Assembly: GCF_003797125.1 (NCBI RefSeq)
Contig: NZ_RKKE01000001.1
Span: 682,001-746,000 of the forward strand
Source: Shewanella frigidimarina
Lineage (GTDB): Bacteria; Pseudomonadota; Gammaproteobacteria; Enterobacterales; Shewanellaceae
Direction of reading: 5' to 3'
DNA: 64,000 bases
Part shown: positions 41,716 to 52,660 of the stretch, piece after piece
Layout of the letters: each line of letters opens with the position of its first letter
How positions within the stretch are numbered: the stretch's first letter is position 1
Made by a program: the position numbers and the translations under genes
The notes under the pieces: model-generated
The model's input: the letters and a program-made list of their open reading frames with translations, nothing else
Databases searched by the model: none
What the model was told of the DNA's origin: nothing

Positions 41716-42828
41716 TTAAGGCAAATGTTCCAGCGCCAGATACTCTCTTGATTGCATTTCAATCAGCCTTGAACGACAGCGTCTGAATTCAAAATTTAAC
41801 TGGCCATCGGTATAAATATGTTCCAATTCGACTTGGGCTGAAATAATCAATTTGACATTTCTTTCGTAGAATTCATCAACCATAGCCAAGAAGCGTCTGG
41901 CAATATCATCACCCGTTTGCTGGGAGCCCATTTGCTCTAAACCACTCACCAGCACAGTATGATAGAGGCAAGCCATTTCCATATAGTCACGCTGTGAGCG
42001 AGGCCCATCACATAAATCGCGGAAGTTGATTAACAGCACTCCTTGCGACTGCTGACGAATTCGAATTGCACGTCCATCAACGTCTATAGGAGTAGTAAGT
42101 TTTTCAGATTCCGGCGCCAACTGGTCAAAGTAATGTAATAAATTGATGTCAGCTTGTTCATCAAGTGGATAATGATAAATCTCTGCCTGCTCTAAAGTAC
42201 GCAGACGGTAATCAATTCCAGAATCAACATTTAAGATTTCACAGTGTTGGTTAATCAGGGCAATGGCAGGTAAAAAGCGCACCCGTTGTAAGCCATTTTT
42301 GTATAATTCATCAGGAATGATATTTGAGGTAGCGACGAGGGCAACCCCTTCTTTAAATAATGCTTGAAATAACGTTCCTAGCAGCATGGCATCGGTGATA
42401 TCCGACACAAAAAACTCATCGAAACAGATAATTTGATATTGCGAAGCCATCTTTTTTGCAATAGTAAGCAGAGGATCTTGCACACCTTTGAGTTCACCTA
42501 AGTCATGATGAATTTGGTGCATAAAGCGGTGGAAATGAGCACGTAATTTTCGATCTGTTGGCAATGCATCAAAAAAGGTGTCCATCAGATAGGTTTTACC
42601 TCGGCCAACGCCACCCCATAAATACAAACCTTTTACTGGTGTAGGTGTCGACTTGATTCCTATTGCGCTAAATAATTTACTCACGCTAGATGCAGGTTTA
42701 GCCGCGACAATTAATTCATCATAGACTCGTTGTAGTGACTTAACCGCTTGTTCTTGTGCGGCATCATGTGAAAAATCATCTCGGGTAAGGTCTTGCTGAT
42801 AATGCTGCCAAGGGGTTAACTGCGACAC
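41716..42828 (-). CDS. zapE: Cell division protein ZapE (AFG1-like ATPase)
   Basis: ZapE is an ATPase that associates with the Z-ring and is needed under low oxygen or high temperature in E. coli. The 370-residue protein has Walker A GGVGRGKTYLMD near residues 71-82 and Walker B IICFDEFFVSDI near 133-144, followed by LVATSNIIPDELYKNGLQR. These are typical of the AFG1 family. It lies between rplM and the degQ/degS pair, on the opposite strand from them, as in related genomes. Confidence 0.92.
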   Translation of the reverse strand: MSQLTPWQHYQQDLTRDDFSHDAAQEQAVKSLQRVYDELIVAAKPASSVSKLFSAIGIKSTPTPVKGLYLWGGVGRGKTYLMDTFFDALPTDRKLRAHFHRFMHQIHHDLGELKGVQDPLLTIAKKMASQYQIICFDEFFVSDITDAMLLGTLFQALFKEGVALVATSNIIPDELYKNGLQRVRFLPAIALINQHCEILNVDSGIDYRLRTLEQAEIYHYPLDEQADINLLHYFDQLAPESEKLTTPIDVDGRAIRIRQQSQGVLLINFRDLCDGPRSQRDYMEMACLYHTVLVSGLEQMGSQQTGDDIARRFLAMVDEFYERNVKLIISAQVELEHIYTDGQLNFEFRRCRSRLIEMQSREYLALEHLP

Positions 42829-43150
42829 GATTACGACTCTCTTACATCAAATAATTGCTGCGAATAATAACATTAAACAATCAATACGAGTAATGGCTTC
42901 AACGGATCAAATTAACCTTTGTTAATAAAAATGGAACTAACACGATGACCACTACTCTGATTGATTAACGTAAATTTGCTTATTGTTTGCTTATCATTGT
43001 GCTGACATGCTCACCATTTTAGGACATCACCAAACAAACTCACGGCAACACACTAACAAAAATGATTAACGATATTTAACTTTGAAATCATGCCATCAAG
43101 CCACATATTTTATGTTATCAAACTTGAATGCATACAGGAGCTATCCATAG
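42829..43150. other. Divergent spacer of zapE and degQ
   Basis: About 320 bp with no gene. It holds a sigma-E-like promoter for degQ (listed separately). Nothing further was recognised. Confidence 0.5.
42933..42960 (+). promoter_or_regulatory. Candidate sigma-E promoter upstream of degQ
   Basis: GGAACT at 42933-42938 and TCTGA at 42956-42960 are separated by 17 bases, close to the sigma-E consensus. The distance to the degQ start is about 190 bp. DegP-type proteases are controlled by sigma-E in E. coli. The call is a pattern match. Confidence 0.4.
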
Positions 43151-44500
43151 ATGAAAACCAAATTAAGCTTACTTTCTGCTGCGTTATTAACTGCATCGTT
43201 AGCCATGACACCCGCGCTATCATTCGCTGCAATTCCACAAGCCGTCGACGGGCAAGCCATTCCTAGCTTAGCGCCAATGTTAGAACGGACAACGCCAGCG
43301 GTTGTGTCGGTAGCAGTATCGGGCACCCAAGTTTCAAAACAACGAGTACCGGATGTGTTTCGCTACTTCTTTGGTCCTAATGCACCACAAGAACAAGTTC
43401 AAGAACGCCCTTTTAGAGGTTTAGGTTCAGGCGTTATTATTGATGCAGACAAAGGCTACATCATTACCAATAACCATGTAATCAATGGTGCAGACGATAT
43501 CCAAATTGGTTTACATGATGGCCGTGAAGTTAAAGCAAAACTAATCGGTGCAGATAAAGAATCTGATATTGCCCTACTTCAAATTGAAGCAAAAAACTTA
43601 ATAGCTATTAAACAAACTGATTCTGATGAAATTCGCGTCGGTGATTTTGCAGTGGCCATTGGTAACCCATTTGGTCTTGGACAAACCGTCACGTCAGGGA
43701 TAGTCAGCGCGCTAGGCCGAAGTGGTTTAGGCATTGAAATGCTGGAAAACTTTATCCAAACCGATGCAGCTATAAATAGTGGTAACTCGGGCGGTGCATT
43801 AGTTAACTTAAAAGGTGAACTCATCGGAATTAATACCGCCATTGTCGCCCCTAATGGTGGTAACGTCGGTATTGGTTTCGCAATCCCTGCCAATATGGTG
43901 AATAACCTTGTAGAGCAAATTATTGAACACGGTGAAGTAAGACGTGGCGTGCTCGGAGTATCAGGACGAGACCTTGATAATGAACTCGCTAAAGCGTTTG
44001 GTTTAGACACTCAACATGGTGGCTTTGTGAATGAAGTCATGCCAAAGAGCGCAGCTGACAAAGCCGGACTAAAAGCGGGTGATATTATTACCAGCCTGAA
44101 TGGCCGTAGCATTAAAACCTTCCAAGAACTTCGTGCAAAAGTTGCCACTATGGGCGCAGGTGCTGAAGTAGAATTTGGGATTATTCGTGACGGTGATAAA
44201 AAGACCATTAAAGCAACTTTAGGTGAAGCGGATAAAGTCGAAGCAGAAGCGGGTAACGTACACCCTATGTTACAAGGCGCAACCTTAGAAGACAGCAAGA
44301 AAGGCATCCAGATCACTGAGATTGCTCAAGGCTCGCCAGCTGCAATGAGTGGTTTACAGAAAGGCGACTTAATAGTGGGACTTAATCGCAACAAAGTGAC
44401 CAGCCTGAAAGCATTAAAAGAAATGCTAAAAGACAATCAAAGCTCTGTCGCGCTAAAAATATTACGTGATAACAACTTGCTATATCTTATTTTACGCTAG
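43151..44500 (+). CDS. degQ: Periplasmic serine protease/chaperone DegQ
   Basis: DegQ is an HtrA protease that degrades or refolds damaged periplasmic proteins. The 449-residue protein has a signal peptide (ending LSFA) and a trypsin-like domain with His in ITNNHVINGAD, Asp in KESDIALLQI and Ser in NSGNSGGALV. Two PDZ domains follow (RRGVLGVSGRDL and KGIQITEIAQGSPA). The shorter Q-loop points to DegQ over DegP. An AGGAGC ribosome site precedes the ATG. degS follows on the same strand after two hairpins. Confidence 0.94.
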   Translation: MKTKLSLLSAALLTASLAMTPALSFAAIPQAVDGQAIPSLAPMLERTTPAVVSVAVSGTQVSKQRVPDVFRYFFGPNAPQEQVQERPFRGLGSGVIIDADKGYIITNNHVINGADDIQIGLHDGREVKAKLIGADKESDIALLQIEAKNLIAIKQTDSDEIRVGDFAVAIGNPFGLGQTVTSGIVSALGRSGLGIEMLENFIQTDAAINSGNSGGALVNLKGELIGINTAIVAPNGGNVGIGFAIPANMVNNLVEQIIEHGEVRRGVLGVSGRDLDNELAKAFGLDTQHGGFVNEVMPKSAADKAGLKAGDIITSLNGRSIKTFQELRAKVATMGAGAEVEFGIIRDGDKKTIKATLGEADKVEAEAGNVHPMLQGATLEDSKKGIQITEIAQGSPAAMSGLQKGDLIVGLNRNKVTSLKALKEMLKDNQSSVALKILRDNNLLYLILR

Positions 44501-44517
44501 TATCGTCACCCCACTAG

Positions 44518-44608
44518 ATCACACTCGATGACAATCATTCGATTATTGAGTGTGATATCAGTTAAGGAATTAAGCATCGGCAAACGTTTGGTCGATGCTT
44601 AATTTTTT
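44518..44608 (+). terminator. Hairpins and terminator between degQ and degS
   Basis: A 9-bp stem (ATCACACTC...GAGTGTGAT, 44518-44556) is followed by a second stem, AAGCATCG...CGATGCTT (44572-44600), with a run of T after it. Together they should end most degQ transcripts, so degS probably has its own promoter. Confidence 0.75.
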
Positions 44609-44655
44609 GAGCTATGTTAATATAACAGCCATTTTTTTTAACAATTATTCACGCC

Positions 44656-45735
44656 ATGAACCTAAAAGACACTTGCATCTATATAACTAAAGCTGTGGTA
44701 TTTGGTCTAGTCATGGCAGCTGTTTTCTTAGCCATAACCTCTTTGACACAAAACTCCTCGCTCAACCATAGCTTAACGAATGTAAGCAATAATGGCTCAG
44801 AATTATCTTTTGCTAAAGCGGTCCGCCGTGCAGCCCCTGCCGTTGCGAATATTTATAGCCTTAGCATTGATCAACATAATCCACTCAATTCAAGCTCACT
44901 TCAAGGCCTCGGCTCAGGAGTCATAATGAGTAAAGAAGGTTATGTGTTAACCAATTACCATGTGATAAAAAAAGCTGATGAGATTGTGATTGCACTGCAA
45001 GATGGGCGCAAATTTACTGCTGAAGTGGTTGGTTCAGATCCCGAAACTGATTTAGCAGTGCTCAAGATTGAAGGTGACAATTTACCTATCGTGCCGATTA
45101 ATCTTAATAAGCTCGCCCAAGTAGGTGATGTGGTATTGGCCATTGGCAATCCTTATAATATTGGCCAAACCATTACCCAAGGGATTATCAGTGCAACAGG
45201 ACGTAACGGCTTAAGTTCAGGTTACTTAGACTTTCTACAAACTGATGCCGCCATTAATGCAGGCAATTCTGGCGGCGCATTAATCGACACCAGTGGTGAA
45301 TTAATTGGCATTAATACTGCCGCATTCCAAGTGGGTGGTGATAATGGTGGCAATGGGATTAGTTTCGCGATTCCAATTAAATTAGCCCACAGTATTATGG
45401 ATAAATTGGTTAAGCATGGCCGGGTTATTCGTGGCGCATTAGGTATTTCGGGTGAGCCGTTAAACCCTGTAATGGCTCAGATACTCAACTTGCCTGATTT
45501 AAAAGGTGTGTTGGTTACGGGTATTGATCCTGATGGACCGGCTGCACGTGCACGCTTATCACCTAGAGATGTTATTACTCAATATAATGACGAAGATGTT
45601 CCTGGTGTTGAAATGTTAATGGACAGAATTGCAGAAACCACGCCGGGGACTAAAGTCAATATGACCATTATTCGTGAAGGTAAAAAGCAAACATTACCGG
45701 TGATTATTTCAGAAAAAGTCCCTGCAGCAGAGTAG
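44656..45735 (+). CDS. degS: Membrane-anchored site-1 protease DegS
   Basis: DegS senses misfolded outer membrane porins and cuts the anti-sigma factor RseA, which starts the sigma-E response. The 359-residue protein has one N-terminal membrane anchor (about residues 11-29) instead of a cleaved signal. The protease triad is His in LTNYHVIKKAD, Asp in PETDLAVLKI and Ser in NAGNSGGALI. A single PDZ domain (RGALGISGEPL onward) follows. One PDZ plus the anchor separates it from DegQ. A bidirectional terminator lies after the gene. Confidence 0.94.
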   Translation: MNLKDTCIYITKAVVFGLVMAAVFLAITSLTQNSSLNHSLTNVSNNGSELSFAKAVRRAAPAVANIYSLSIDQHNPLNSSSLQGLGSGVIMSKEGYVLTNYHVIKKADEIVIALQDGRKFTAEVVGSDPETDLAVLKIEGDNLPIVPINLNKLAQVGDVVLAIGNPYNIGQTITQGIISATGRNGLSSGYLDFLQTDAAINAGNSGGALIDTSGELIGINTAAFQVGGDNGGNGISFAIPIKLAHSIMDKLVKHGRVIRGALGISGEPLNPVMAQILNLPDLKGVLVTGIDPDGPAARARLSPRDVITQYNDEDVPGVEMLMDRIAETTPGTKVNMTIIREGKKQTLPVIISEKVPAAE

Positions 45736-45756
45736 TAAACGCAAATATTCACAGAC

Positions 45757-45789
45757 AAAAAAGCCATTCAAATGAATGGCTTTTTTTAT
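45757..45789. terminator. Bidirectional terminator between degS and murA
   Basis: The perfect 9-bp stem AAGCCATTC/GAATGGCTT with an AAAT loop has A and T runs on both sides. It serves two convergent genes. Confidence 0.9.
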
Positions 45790-45844
45790 GCGTCAGCAGT
45801 AATGTTTATGACTACTGCATTTGAGTTATGTTATTTCACACCAG

Positions 45845-47119
<1,275 letters not shown>

Positions 47120-47371
47120 TTACATATTGAAAAGTTTTTCACGCTTCCACTGGGTAGGCGTAAAAGTTTTAATCGTTAACGCATGCAATTCACCACTGGC
47201 AATTTGCTCAGCTAAAGGGGTATAAATCGCTTGCTGTTGTTTGACACGGCTCATGCCTTCAAAGCATTCACCCACGGCAACTACTTTATAATGGCTGCCA
47301 TCAGAGGTCACATGTGCTTCAGTGAGCGACAACGCCTCTGTTAAAATCTGTTCAATAACCTTACATTCCAT
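47120..47371 (-). CDS. ibaG: BolA family protein IbaG
   Basis: This 83-residue BolA-like protein works with monothiol glutaredoxins in iron-sulfur or iron handling; IbaG is linked to acid resistance in E. coli. The BolA core is seen as the HVTSDGSHYKVVAVGECFEGMSR stretch (shown by its family blocks SDGSHY and FEGMSRVKQQQAIY). A C-terminal HALTIKTFTP segment includes the conserved His. The gene lies between mlaB and murA with 4 and 15 bp gaps, exactly as in E. coli. Confidence 0.92.
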   Translation of the reverse strand: MECKVIEQILTEALSLTEAHVTSDGSHYKVVAVGECFEGMSRVKQQQAIYTPLAEQIASGELHALTIKTFTPTQWKREKLFNM

Positions 47372-47375
47372 GAAA

Positions 47376-47699
47376 TCAATTACCTTTACTATTTGAAACT
47401 ATATTTGGCTGAAAAAAAGCGTCTAAATCATAAAGCTCAATCATTTTCTTGAGCTGCTCACTTGGATTAACCAATTGACGTGACTCACTTGTTTCTTGGC
47501 TACTTGAAGCATGTAGTTTGATAAACGCTAATAACAATGCAACACCTGCACTGTCGACGTATTCCAATGCTGATAAGTCTACCACTTGAGTCGATGCAGT
47601 AAACAATTCATGGAGTTTAGGCCACAATTGTTTTACTTCATCTTGTGTTAATCGACCGCTGACAATGCAACGTTGATCTTGTTGATTGAAGGTAATCAC
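47376..47699 (-). CDS. mlaB: STAS-domain protein MlaB
   Basis: MlaB is the small cytoplasmic STAS subunit of the MlaFEDB transporter and regulates the ATPase MlaF. The 107-residue protein has the STAS signature QVVDLSALEYVDSAGVALLL, with the conserved Asp-Ser pair. The start is GTG and overlaps the mlaC stop codon by 4 bases, so the two are coupled. The remaining mla genes lie directly upstream. Confidence 0.92.
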   Translation of the reverse strand: MITFNQQDQRCIVSGRLTQDEVKQLWPKLHELFTASTQVVDLSALEYVDSAGVALLLAFIKLHASSSQETSESRQLVNPSEQLKKMIELYDLDAFFQPNIVSNSKGN

Positions 47700-48364
47700 G
47701 CAGCTGCAGCTTCTTTTGCTGGTTGGCGATCAATAGTCTGTTGAGTTTTATCATTCAACATTGTAATCACCGCTTCAATACCTTGCTGACGGATTAAATT
47801 AGAAATTTCAGACTGTTTAGAGGCGAGTAAGCTCACGCCTTCCGCCACTAAATCAAATGCTTTCCAAGTGTTGTCTTTCAAACGACGCGCTTTAAATTGA
47901 ATTTTAATCGGTGGACGACCTTTTTCGATAATCTGCACGTTCACTTCAACTATTTTTTCATCGCTAAAATCACTCGGTGGATCAAATGCGACTTTTTGAT
48001 CGGTATATTCTGTTAATGCTTGAGCATAAGTGGCAACTAAATAGCCTTCAAAAGCCTCAACAAAACGATTACGTTGATCAACGGTTGTATCACTTAAATA
48101 CTGGCCCATAACTTTATATGCAGCATATTTATAATCGACGTAAGGCATAAGCTCTTCACGTACAATCACTTTTAAGTGACCTAAATCGGCATTAATTAAT
48201 TCTTTATCTGATTTAAACCGATCAAAGGTCATATTGGCGACTTGTTTGATCATCTCATAAGGATCACTCGTGTTCACCTCATCATTAGCAGCCGAAGCAC
48301 CTTGGCTGATAACGGCGCTGCCAACTAGGCATAAAGCTATAACACAACTAAAAAACGTTTTCAT
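47696..48364 (-). CDS. mlaC: Periplasmic phospholipid shuttle MlaC
   Basis: MlaC carries phospholipids between the outer membrane MlaA complex and the inner membrane MlaFEDB complex. From ATG 48364 (MKTFFSCV) the protein has 222 residues with a signal peptide ending near GASA. The MlaC fold is marked by PYVDYKYAAYKVMGQYL and the EGYLVATYAQALTEY segment. AGGAACG precedes this ATG; a longer frame upstream lacks a good site. It lies between mlaD and mlaB. Confidence 0.94.
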   Translation of the reverse strand: MKTFFSCVIALCLVGSAVISQGASAANDEVNTSDPYEMIKQVANMTFDRFKSDKELINADLGHLKVIVREELMPYVDYKYAAYKVMGQYLSDTTVDQRNRFVEAFEGYLVATYAQALTEYTDQKVAFDPPSDFSDEKIVEVNVQIIEKGRPPIKIQFKARRLKDNTWKAFDLVAEGVSLLASKQSEISNLIRQQGIEAVITMLNDKTQQTIDRQPAKEAAAA

Positions 48365-48374
48365 AATAGCGTTC

Positions 48375-48848
48375 CTATTTATCTTTAGATGACATGCTGT
48401 ATAACAGCTGACCAATTAAATCTTCTAAAATCAATGCGCCGCGCGTATCATGCACTTTATCACCATTGGCAAGCATCGAAATGTCATCGTCCATAAACCC
48501 AGGTGTTAAACCAATAAACTGCTCGCCAAGCAAGCCTGAAGTCAAAATGGCCAAACTACTGGTTTCAGGAAATTGATCAAAGCGCTTATCCATTGTTAAC
48601 GTCACAATAGGCACTAGTTTATGAGTATCAAGGGTAATATCAGTCACACGTCCGACAACAACACCGCCCACTTTTACTGGTGAACGCACCTTTAAACCGC
48701 CGACATTGTTAAACTCGGCTACCAACTCATAAGTCTGGGCGCTAGATTTTAATTCGACATTTGCAACATTGAATACCAATACACAAAATGCCAATAAACC
48801 TGACAACAAAAACACGCCTACCATTAACTCTATTTTCCGTGTCAACAT
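48375..48848 (-). CDS. mlaD: MCE-domain protein MlaD
   Basis: MlaD is the hexameric MCE ring of the Mla transporter; it binds phospholipid in the periplasm. The 157-residue protein has one N-terminal membrane helix (residues about 7-27) and the MCE domain, marked by FNNVGGLKVRSPVKVGGVVVG. The pore-lining segment LLGEQFIGLTPG is also present. The C-terminus is short, as in E. coli MlaD without extra tails. It lies between mlaE and mlaC. Confidence 0.95.
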   Translation of the reverse strand: MLTRKIELMVGVFLLSGLLAFCVLVFNVANVELKSSAQTYELVAEFNNVGGLKVRSPVKVGGVVVGRVTDITLDTHKLVPIVTLTMDKRFDQFPETSSLAILTSGLLGEQFIGLTPGFMDDDISMLANGDKVHDTRGALILEDLIGQLLYSMSSKDK

Positions 48849-48889
48849 ACTCTTAAACCACTTAAATTAATCTAAACAATGAAAAAATC

Positions 48890-49675
48890 TTAATTTCCGA
48901 ACATGATTGCCGTAAGCAAAAAGTCCAGTGCTAAAACCGCTAAACTAGCCTGTACAACCGTTGAAGTTGTTGCGCGACTGATGCCTTCTGGGTTGGGTTG
49001 GACTTCGTAACCTCGATACAAGGCAATCCATGTCACCACCACACCAAAAATAACACTTTTGATCAAACAGTTAACTATATCTTCTCGCCATTCAACTGAC
49101 GCACGAAGAATAGACCAAAATGCACCGCTATCAATGCCTTTCCATTCAACACCGACTAAATGTCCACCCAAAATACCCACTAAGCTAAACATCAACGCCA
49201 GTAATGGCATACTAATCACACCCGCCCAAAAGCGCGGCGCAATGATTTGCCTTAGCGGGTCTATTGCCATCATTTCTAAACTCGACAATTGTTCGGTCGA
49301 TTTCATTAAACCAATTTCGGCGGTTAACGCTGAGCCTGCTCGCCCAGCAAATAATAACGCTGCGACAACTGGCCCAAGTTCACGTAACAAGCTTAACGCC
49401 ACCATAGGCCCTAAACTTTCTTCAGTACCAAACTCAACCAGAATATTATATCCCTGTAGAGCCAATACCATACCAATAAACAAACCCGACACTAAAATGA
49501 TGACCATCGAACGGACACCCAGCACATAAACCTGTTTAATCAGTAATGGAGTGCCTTTTTTAATGCGAGGAACATGTACGATCGCGCGCCATAACATAAT
49601 GCCAGCTCGACCATAACCCAACACTATTTTCAGTGCATATTTGCCAATGTCGGCAATATAATCAATTGCACCCAC
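48890..49675 (-). CDS. mlaE: Phospholipid transport permease MlaE
   Basis: MlaE is the membrane permease of the MlaFEDB ABC transporter. I start at GTG 49675 ([11 protein letters not shown]), which gives 261 residues, the normal length, and has an AGGAGCTAC ribosome site at good spacing. A longer in-frame extension overlaps mlaF and is rejected. The MlaE family blocks are [35 protein letters not shown] and LKSVIFG-like [13 protein letters not shown]. It overlaps the end of mlaF by about 14 bp, which implies coupling. Confidence 0.95.
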   Translation of the reverse strand: MGAIDYIADIGKYALKIVLGYGRAGIMLWRAIVHVPRIKKGTPLLIKQVYVLGVRSMVIILVSGLFIGMVLALQGYNILVEFGTEESLGPMVALSLLRELGPVVAALLFAGRAGSALTAEIGLMKSTEQLSSLEMMAIDPLRQIIAPRFWAGVISMPLLALMFSLVGILGGHLVGVEWKGIDSGAFWSILRASVEWREDIVNCLIKSVIFGVVVTWIALYRGYEVQPNPEGISRATTSTVVQASLAVLALDFLLTAIMFGN

Positions 49676-50486
49676 GAAGTAGCTCCTCTTGATAATCCTC
49701 AGCAGGATAATGAAATGGCACAGGGCCATCTGGTGCACCTTGAATAAACTGAACCAATTGTGGATTGTCAGATTGACGTAATTGCTCTGGAGTACCATGT
49801 GCAATCACTTTTTTGTCTGCTATTACGTAGACATAATCTGCAATACCTAATACTTCATCTACATCGTGAGAAACCACTACTGAAGTGAGTTTTAATGAAT
49901 CCGACAACTCACGAATAAGTTTTACGAGCATGCCCATTGAAATAGGATCTTGTCCGGCAAAGGGCTCATCGTACAGTACCATCTCTGGTTCTAGTGCAAT
50001 CGCTCGTGCCAATGCAGCGCGACGTTGCATACCACCAGATAACTCGTTAGGCATCATATATGCAGCGCCACGAAGTCCGACAGCTTGAAGCTTCATCAAT
50101 ACAATGGTGCGAATAATATCTTCAGGCAATCCAGAATGTTCTCTTAATGCAAACGCAACATTATCGAAAACATTAAGGTCGGTAAACATTGCACCACTTT
50201 GAAATAGCATACTCATGCGCTTACGCAATTCAAATAGATCTTTGCGTTTAAGCTTGTGTATATCATGGCCATCAAATAGGACTTGCCCACTGCTGGGGGT
50301 TAACTGTCCGCCAATCAATTTCAACAAGGTGGTTTTACCGATACCACTGGGCCCCATGATTGCTGTTACTTTACCTTTTGGGATCGATAAAGAAATATCT
50401 TCATAAATCACGCGTGAACCATGGCTAAACGCTAAATGGTTAACTTCTACCAAAGGTTTATTACTTGATTTGCTCATATCAGACAT
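49662..50486 (-). CDS. mlaF: Phospholipid transport ATPase MlaF
   Basis: MlaF is the ABC ATPase that powers the Mla phospholipid transporter. The 274-residue protein shows Walker [13 protein letters not shown] near residues 41-52, the signature [17 protein letters not shown] near 143-159 and Walker [14 protein letters not shown] near 165-177, with the switch His in [10 protein letters not shown]. An ATG three codons in is an alternative start. It is the first gene of mlaFEDCB-ibaG-murA and diverges from the yrbG-kdsD operon. Confidence 0.95.
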   Translation of the reverse strand: MSDMSKSSNKPLVEVNHLAFSHGSRVIYEDISLSIPKGKVTAIMGPSGIGKTTLLKLIGGQLTPSSGQVLFDGHDIHKLKRKDLFELRKRMSMLFQSGAMFTDLNVFDNVAFALREHSGLPEDIIRTIVLMKLQAVGLRGAAYMMPNELSGGMQRRAALARAIALEPEMVLYDEPFAGQDPISMGMLVKLIRELSDSLKLTSVVVSHDVDEVLGIADYVYVIADKKVIAHGTPEQLRQSDNPQLVQFIQGAPDGPVPFHYPAEDYQEELLRGCN

Positions 50487-50673
50487 TGGCGTTGAGGAGA
50501 TAACAGCCTTCCTTGCTTTAAGTTGAAGGCAAATTGTACTGTAATTGTCGATTAAGCGACAACTATATCCATATCATCACCCATCATTACGTGGACAATT
50601 ACTGTGCAATGCTTTCAATTTGATAAAAATCCAGCGAAAATGCACGTTAATAAATTACTACTATCGGAATCAC

Positions 50674-51636
50674 ATGCTAGTTAATATCCTAATGTTAGTT
50701 GTTGGCCTTGCTGTTTTAGTTTGGAGTGCGGATAGATTTGTTTACGGAGCGGCTGCATTTGCCCGTAACTTAGGGTTACCTCCAATGTTAATTGGACTCA
50801 CCATCGTTGCGATGGGCAGCTCTGCACCTGAAATGTTTGTTGCCGCCACCGCATCAATGGATGGCATGCGTGATACCGCTATTGGAAACGTATTGGGCTC
50901 AAACATTGCCAACATTACTTTAATTTTAGGATTAACCGCCTTACTAGGTGCCATTAGCTTAGATTCGAAGACCTTAAAACGCGAAATACCTATCATGTTA
51001 GCTGCGACGGTATTTGCTGGTTACACCTTGCATGATAATGTGTTGACACAAGCAGAAGGTATCATGCTCATAGCATTACTTTTGCTGTTGATGGGATATT
51101 TTATTTGGCAAGCTACTCATGATAAAACCCCAGACAGCTTAGATGATGAACTTGAATCTGAGATCCCTAAAAATGTGCCAACCTTTCATGCTATCATTTG
51201 GCTAGTTGTCGGTATTATATTGCTCCCCCTATCAGCAAGTTGGATGGTTGATGGCGCGGTGGGTATTGCAAAGTTTTATGGGTTGTCAGATCTTGTGATT
51301 GGCTTAACCATTATCGCAGTAGGAACCAGCTTACCTGAATTAGCGGCCTGTATTGCTGGAGTCATAAAAAAAGAACACGACCTCGTCATTGGTAATATTG
51401 TTGGGTCTAACTTATTTAACATTCTTGCGGTACTGGCACTACCAGGATTGATTTCTCCTGGTGAAATAGATGCTTCAGCCAGTGGAAGAGATTTCTATAT
51501 GGTATTAGGCACCAGTGCAGCATTAGCCGTTTTAGTATTATCCAGTGGCGCTAAGCAACAACTTACTCGCTGGCATGGCGCACTATTATTAATCACCTTT
51601 ATTGCGTACCAAATTGTTGTATTTCAGTCGCATTAG
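50674..51636 (+). CDS. yrbG: Calcium/sodium:proton antiporter family protein (YrbG)
   Basis: This is a CaCA-superfamily cation antiporter of the YrbG type. From ATG 50674 (MLVNILMLVVG) it has 320 residues and about ten membrane helices. The two alpha repeats are present: VAMGSSAPEMFVAATA with GNVLGSNIANI, and VGTSLPELAACIAG with GNIVGSNLFNI. A longer frame would add a polar tail before the first helix and is rejected. It is the first gene of the kdsD-kdsC-lptCAB run, as in E. coli. The ion transported here is not proven. Confidence 0.92.
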   Translation: MLVNILMLVVGLAVLVWSADRFVYGAAAFARNLGLPPMLIGLTIVAMGSSAPEMFVAATASMDGMRDTAIGNVLGSNIANITLILGLTALLGAISLDSKTLKREIPIMLAATVFAGYTLHDNVLTQAEGIMLIALLLLLMGYFIWQATHDKTPDSLDDELESEIPKNVPTFHAIIWLVVGIILLPLSASWMVDGAVGIAKFYGLSDLVIGLTIIAVGTSLPELAACIAGVIKKEHDLVIGNIVGSNLFNILAVLALPGLISPGEIDASASGRDFYMVLGTSAALAVLVLSSGAKQQLTRWHGALLLITFIAYQIVVFQSH

Positions 51637-51680
51637 ATTGGAGCATAAAGGTAAAGTATTAAGCTAACAGAGAGAGTCGT

Positions 51681-52658
51681 ATGGTAAATCACACTCAATT
51701 TCGTCAATGGGGCCGTAAAGTCATTGATATAGAAAAAGCTGCCTTAGATAATTTATATCAATATGTAGACTCGGTTGAATTTGACCAAGCATGTCAATTG
51801 ATCATGCAGTGCAAAGGTAAAGTGATTGTCATGGGAATGGGCAAATCTGGCCATATTGGTAACAAAATATCCGCGACCTTTGCCAGTACTGGCACACCGG
51901 CATTTTTTGTTCATCCAGGAGAAGCCAGTCATGGCGATTTGGGCGCATTAGCCAAAAATGACATTGTACTCGCCATTTCCAACTCTGGTGAGTCAAGCGA
52001 AATACTAACGTTAATGCCTGTTATCCAACGCATGGGTGTACCTGTGATTGCTGTAACTGGCAAACCAGACTCTAATATGGCACGTTTATCCAAAATCCAT
52101 TTATGCATTCAAGTGCAAGAAGAAGCATGTCCATTAGGATTAGCCCCCACCTCCAGCACTACAGCTACATTGGCTATGGGCGATGCATTAGCCATTGCTT
52201 TATTACAAGCAAAAGGTTTTACTCGTGATGACTTTGCCTTATCACACCCAGGTGGCTCTCTTGGAAGAAAATTATTACTAAAAGTCGATGATGTCATGCA
52301 TCAAGGCGATGATTTACCGATCGTCAATGATGATATTTGTATTACTGACGCACTTTATGAAATATCTAAAAAAGGTCTTGGCATGACGGCGGTAGTCGAC
52401 CATGCGAGTAAACTCGTAGGCATTTTTACCGATGGCGATTTACGCCGGGTTATTGATGCAGACGTGAACCTTCGAACCACTTCTATTGCTCACGTAATGA
52501 CTAAAAACTGTGTTACCAGCCCTGCTGGTATTTTAGCAGCACAAGCACTGCAAATCATGGATGAAAAGAGCATCAACGGACTGATAGTCGTTAATGAAAA
52601 ACATCAACCGATCGGAGCATTAAACATGCTCGATATGGTTAAAGCTGGAGTCATTTAA
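51681..52658 (+). CDS. kdsD: Arabinose-5-phosphate isomerase
   Basis: KdsD converts ribulose-5-phosphate to arabinose-5-phosphate, the first step to Kdo for lipopolysaccharide. The 325-residue protein has an N-terminal SIS domain (GMGKSGHIGNKISATFASTG and SNSGESSEIL) and two C-terminal CBS domains (VDDVMHQGDDLP and the IAHVMTKNCVT repeat). Both are in the normal order and length. kdsC follows after 2 bp. An AGAGAG ribosome site precedes the ATG. Confidence 0.96.
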   Translation: MVNHTQFRQWGRKVIDIEKAALDNLYQYVDSVEFDQACQLIMQCKGKVIVMGMGKSGHIGNKISATFASTGTPAFFVHPGEASHGDLGALAKNDIVLAISNSGESSEILTLMPVIQRMGVPVIAVTGKPDSNMARLSKIHLCIQVQEEACPLGLAPTSSTTATLAMGDALAIALLQAKGFTRDDFALSHPGGSLGRKLLLKVDDVMHQGDDLPIVNDDICITDALYEISKKGLGMTAVVDHASKLVGIFTDGDLRRVIDADVNLRTTSIAHVMTKNCVTSPAGILAAQALQIMDEKSINGLIVVNEKHQPIGALNMLDMVKAGVI

Positions 52659-52660
52659 TC

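Noticed and set aside
49676..49804. Longer N-terminus of mlaE
   Set aside because: The extension overlaps mlaF in another frame, and the GTG at 49675 has a strong ribosome site and gives the normal family length.
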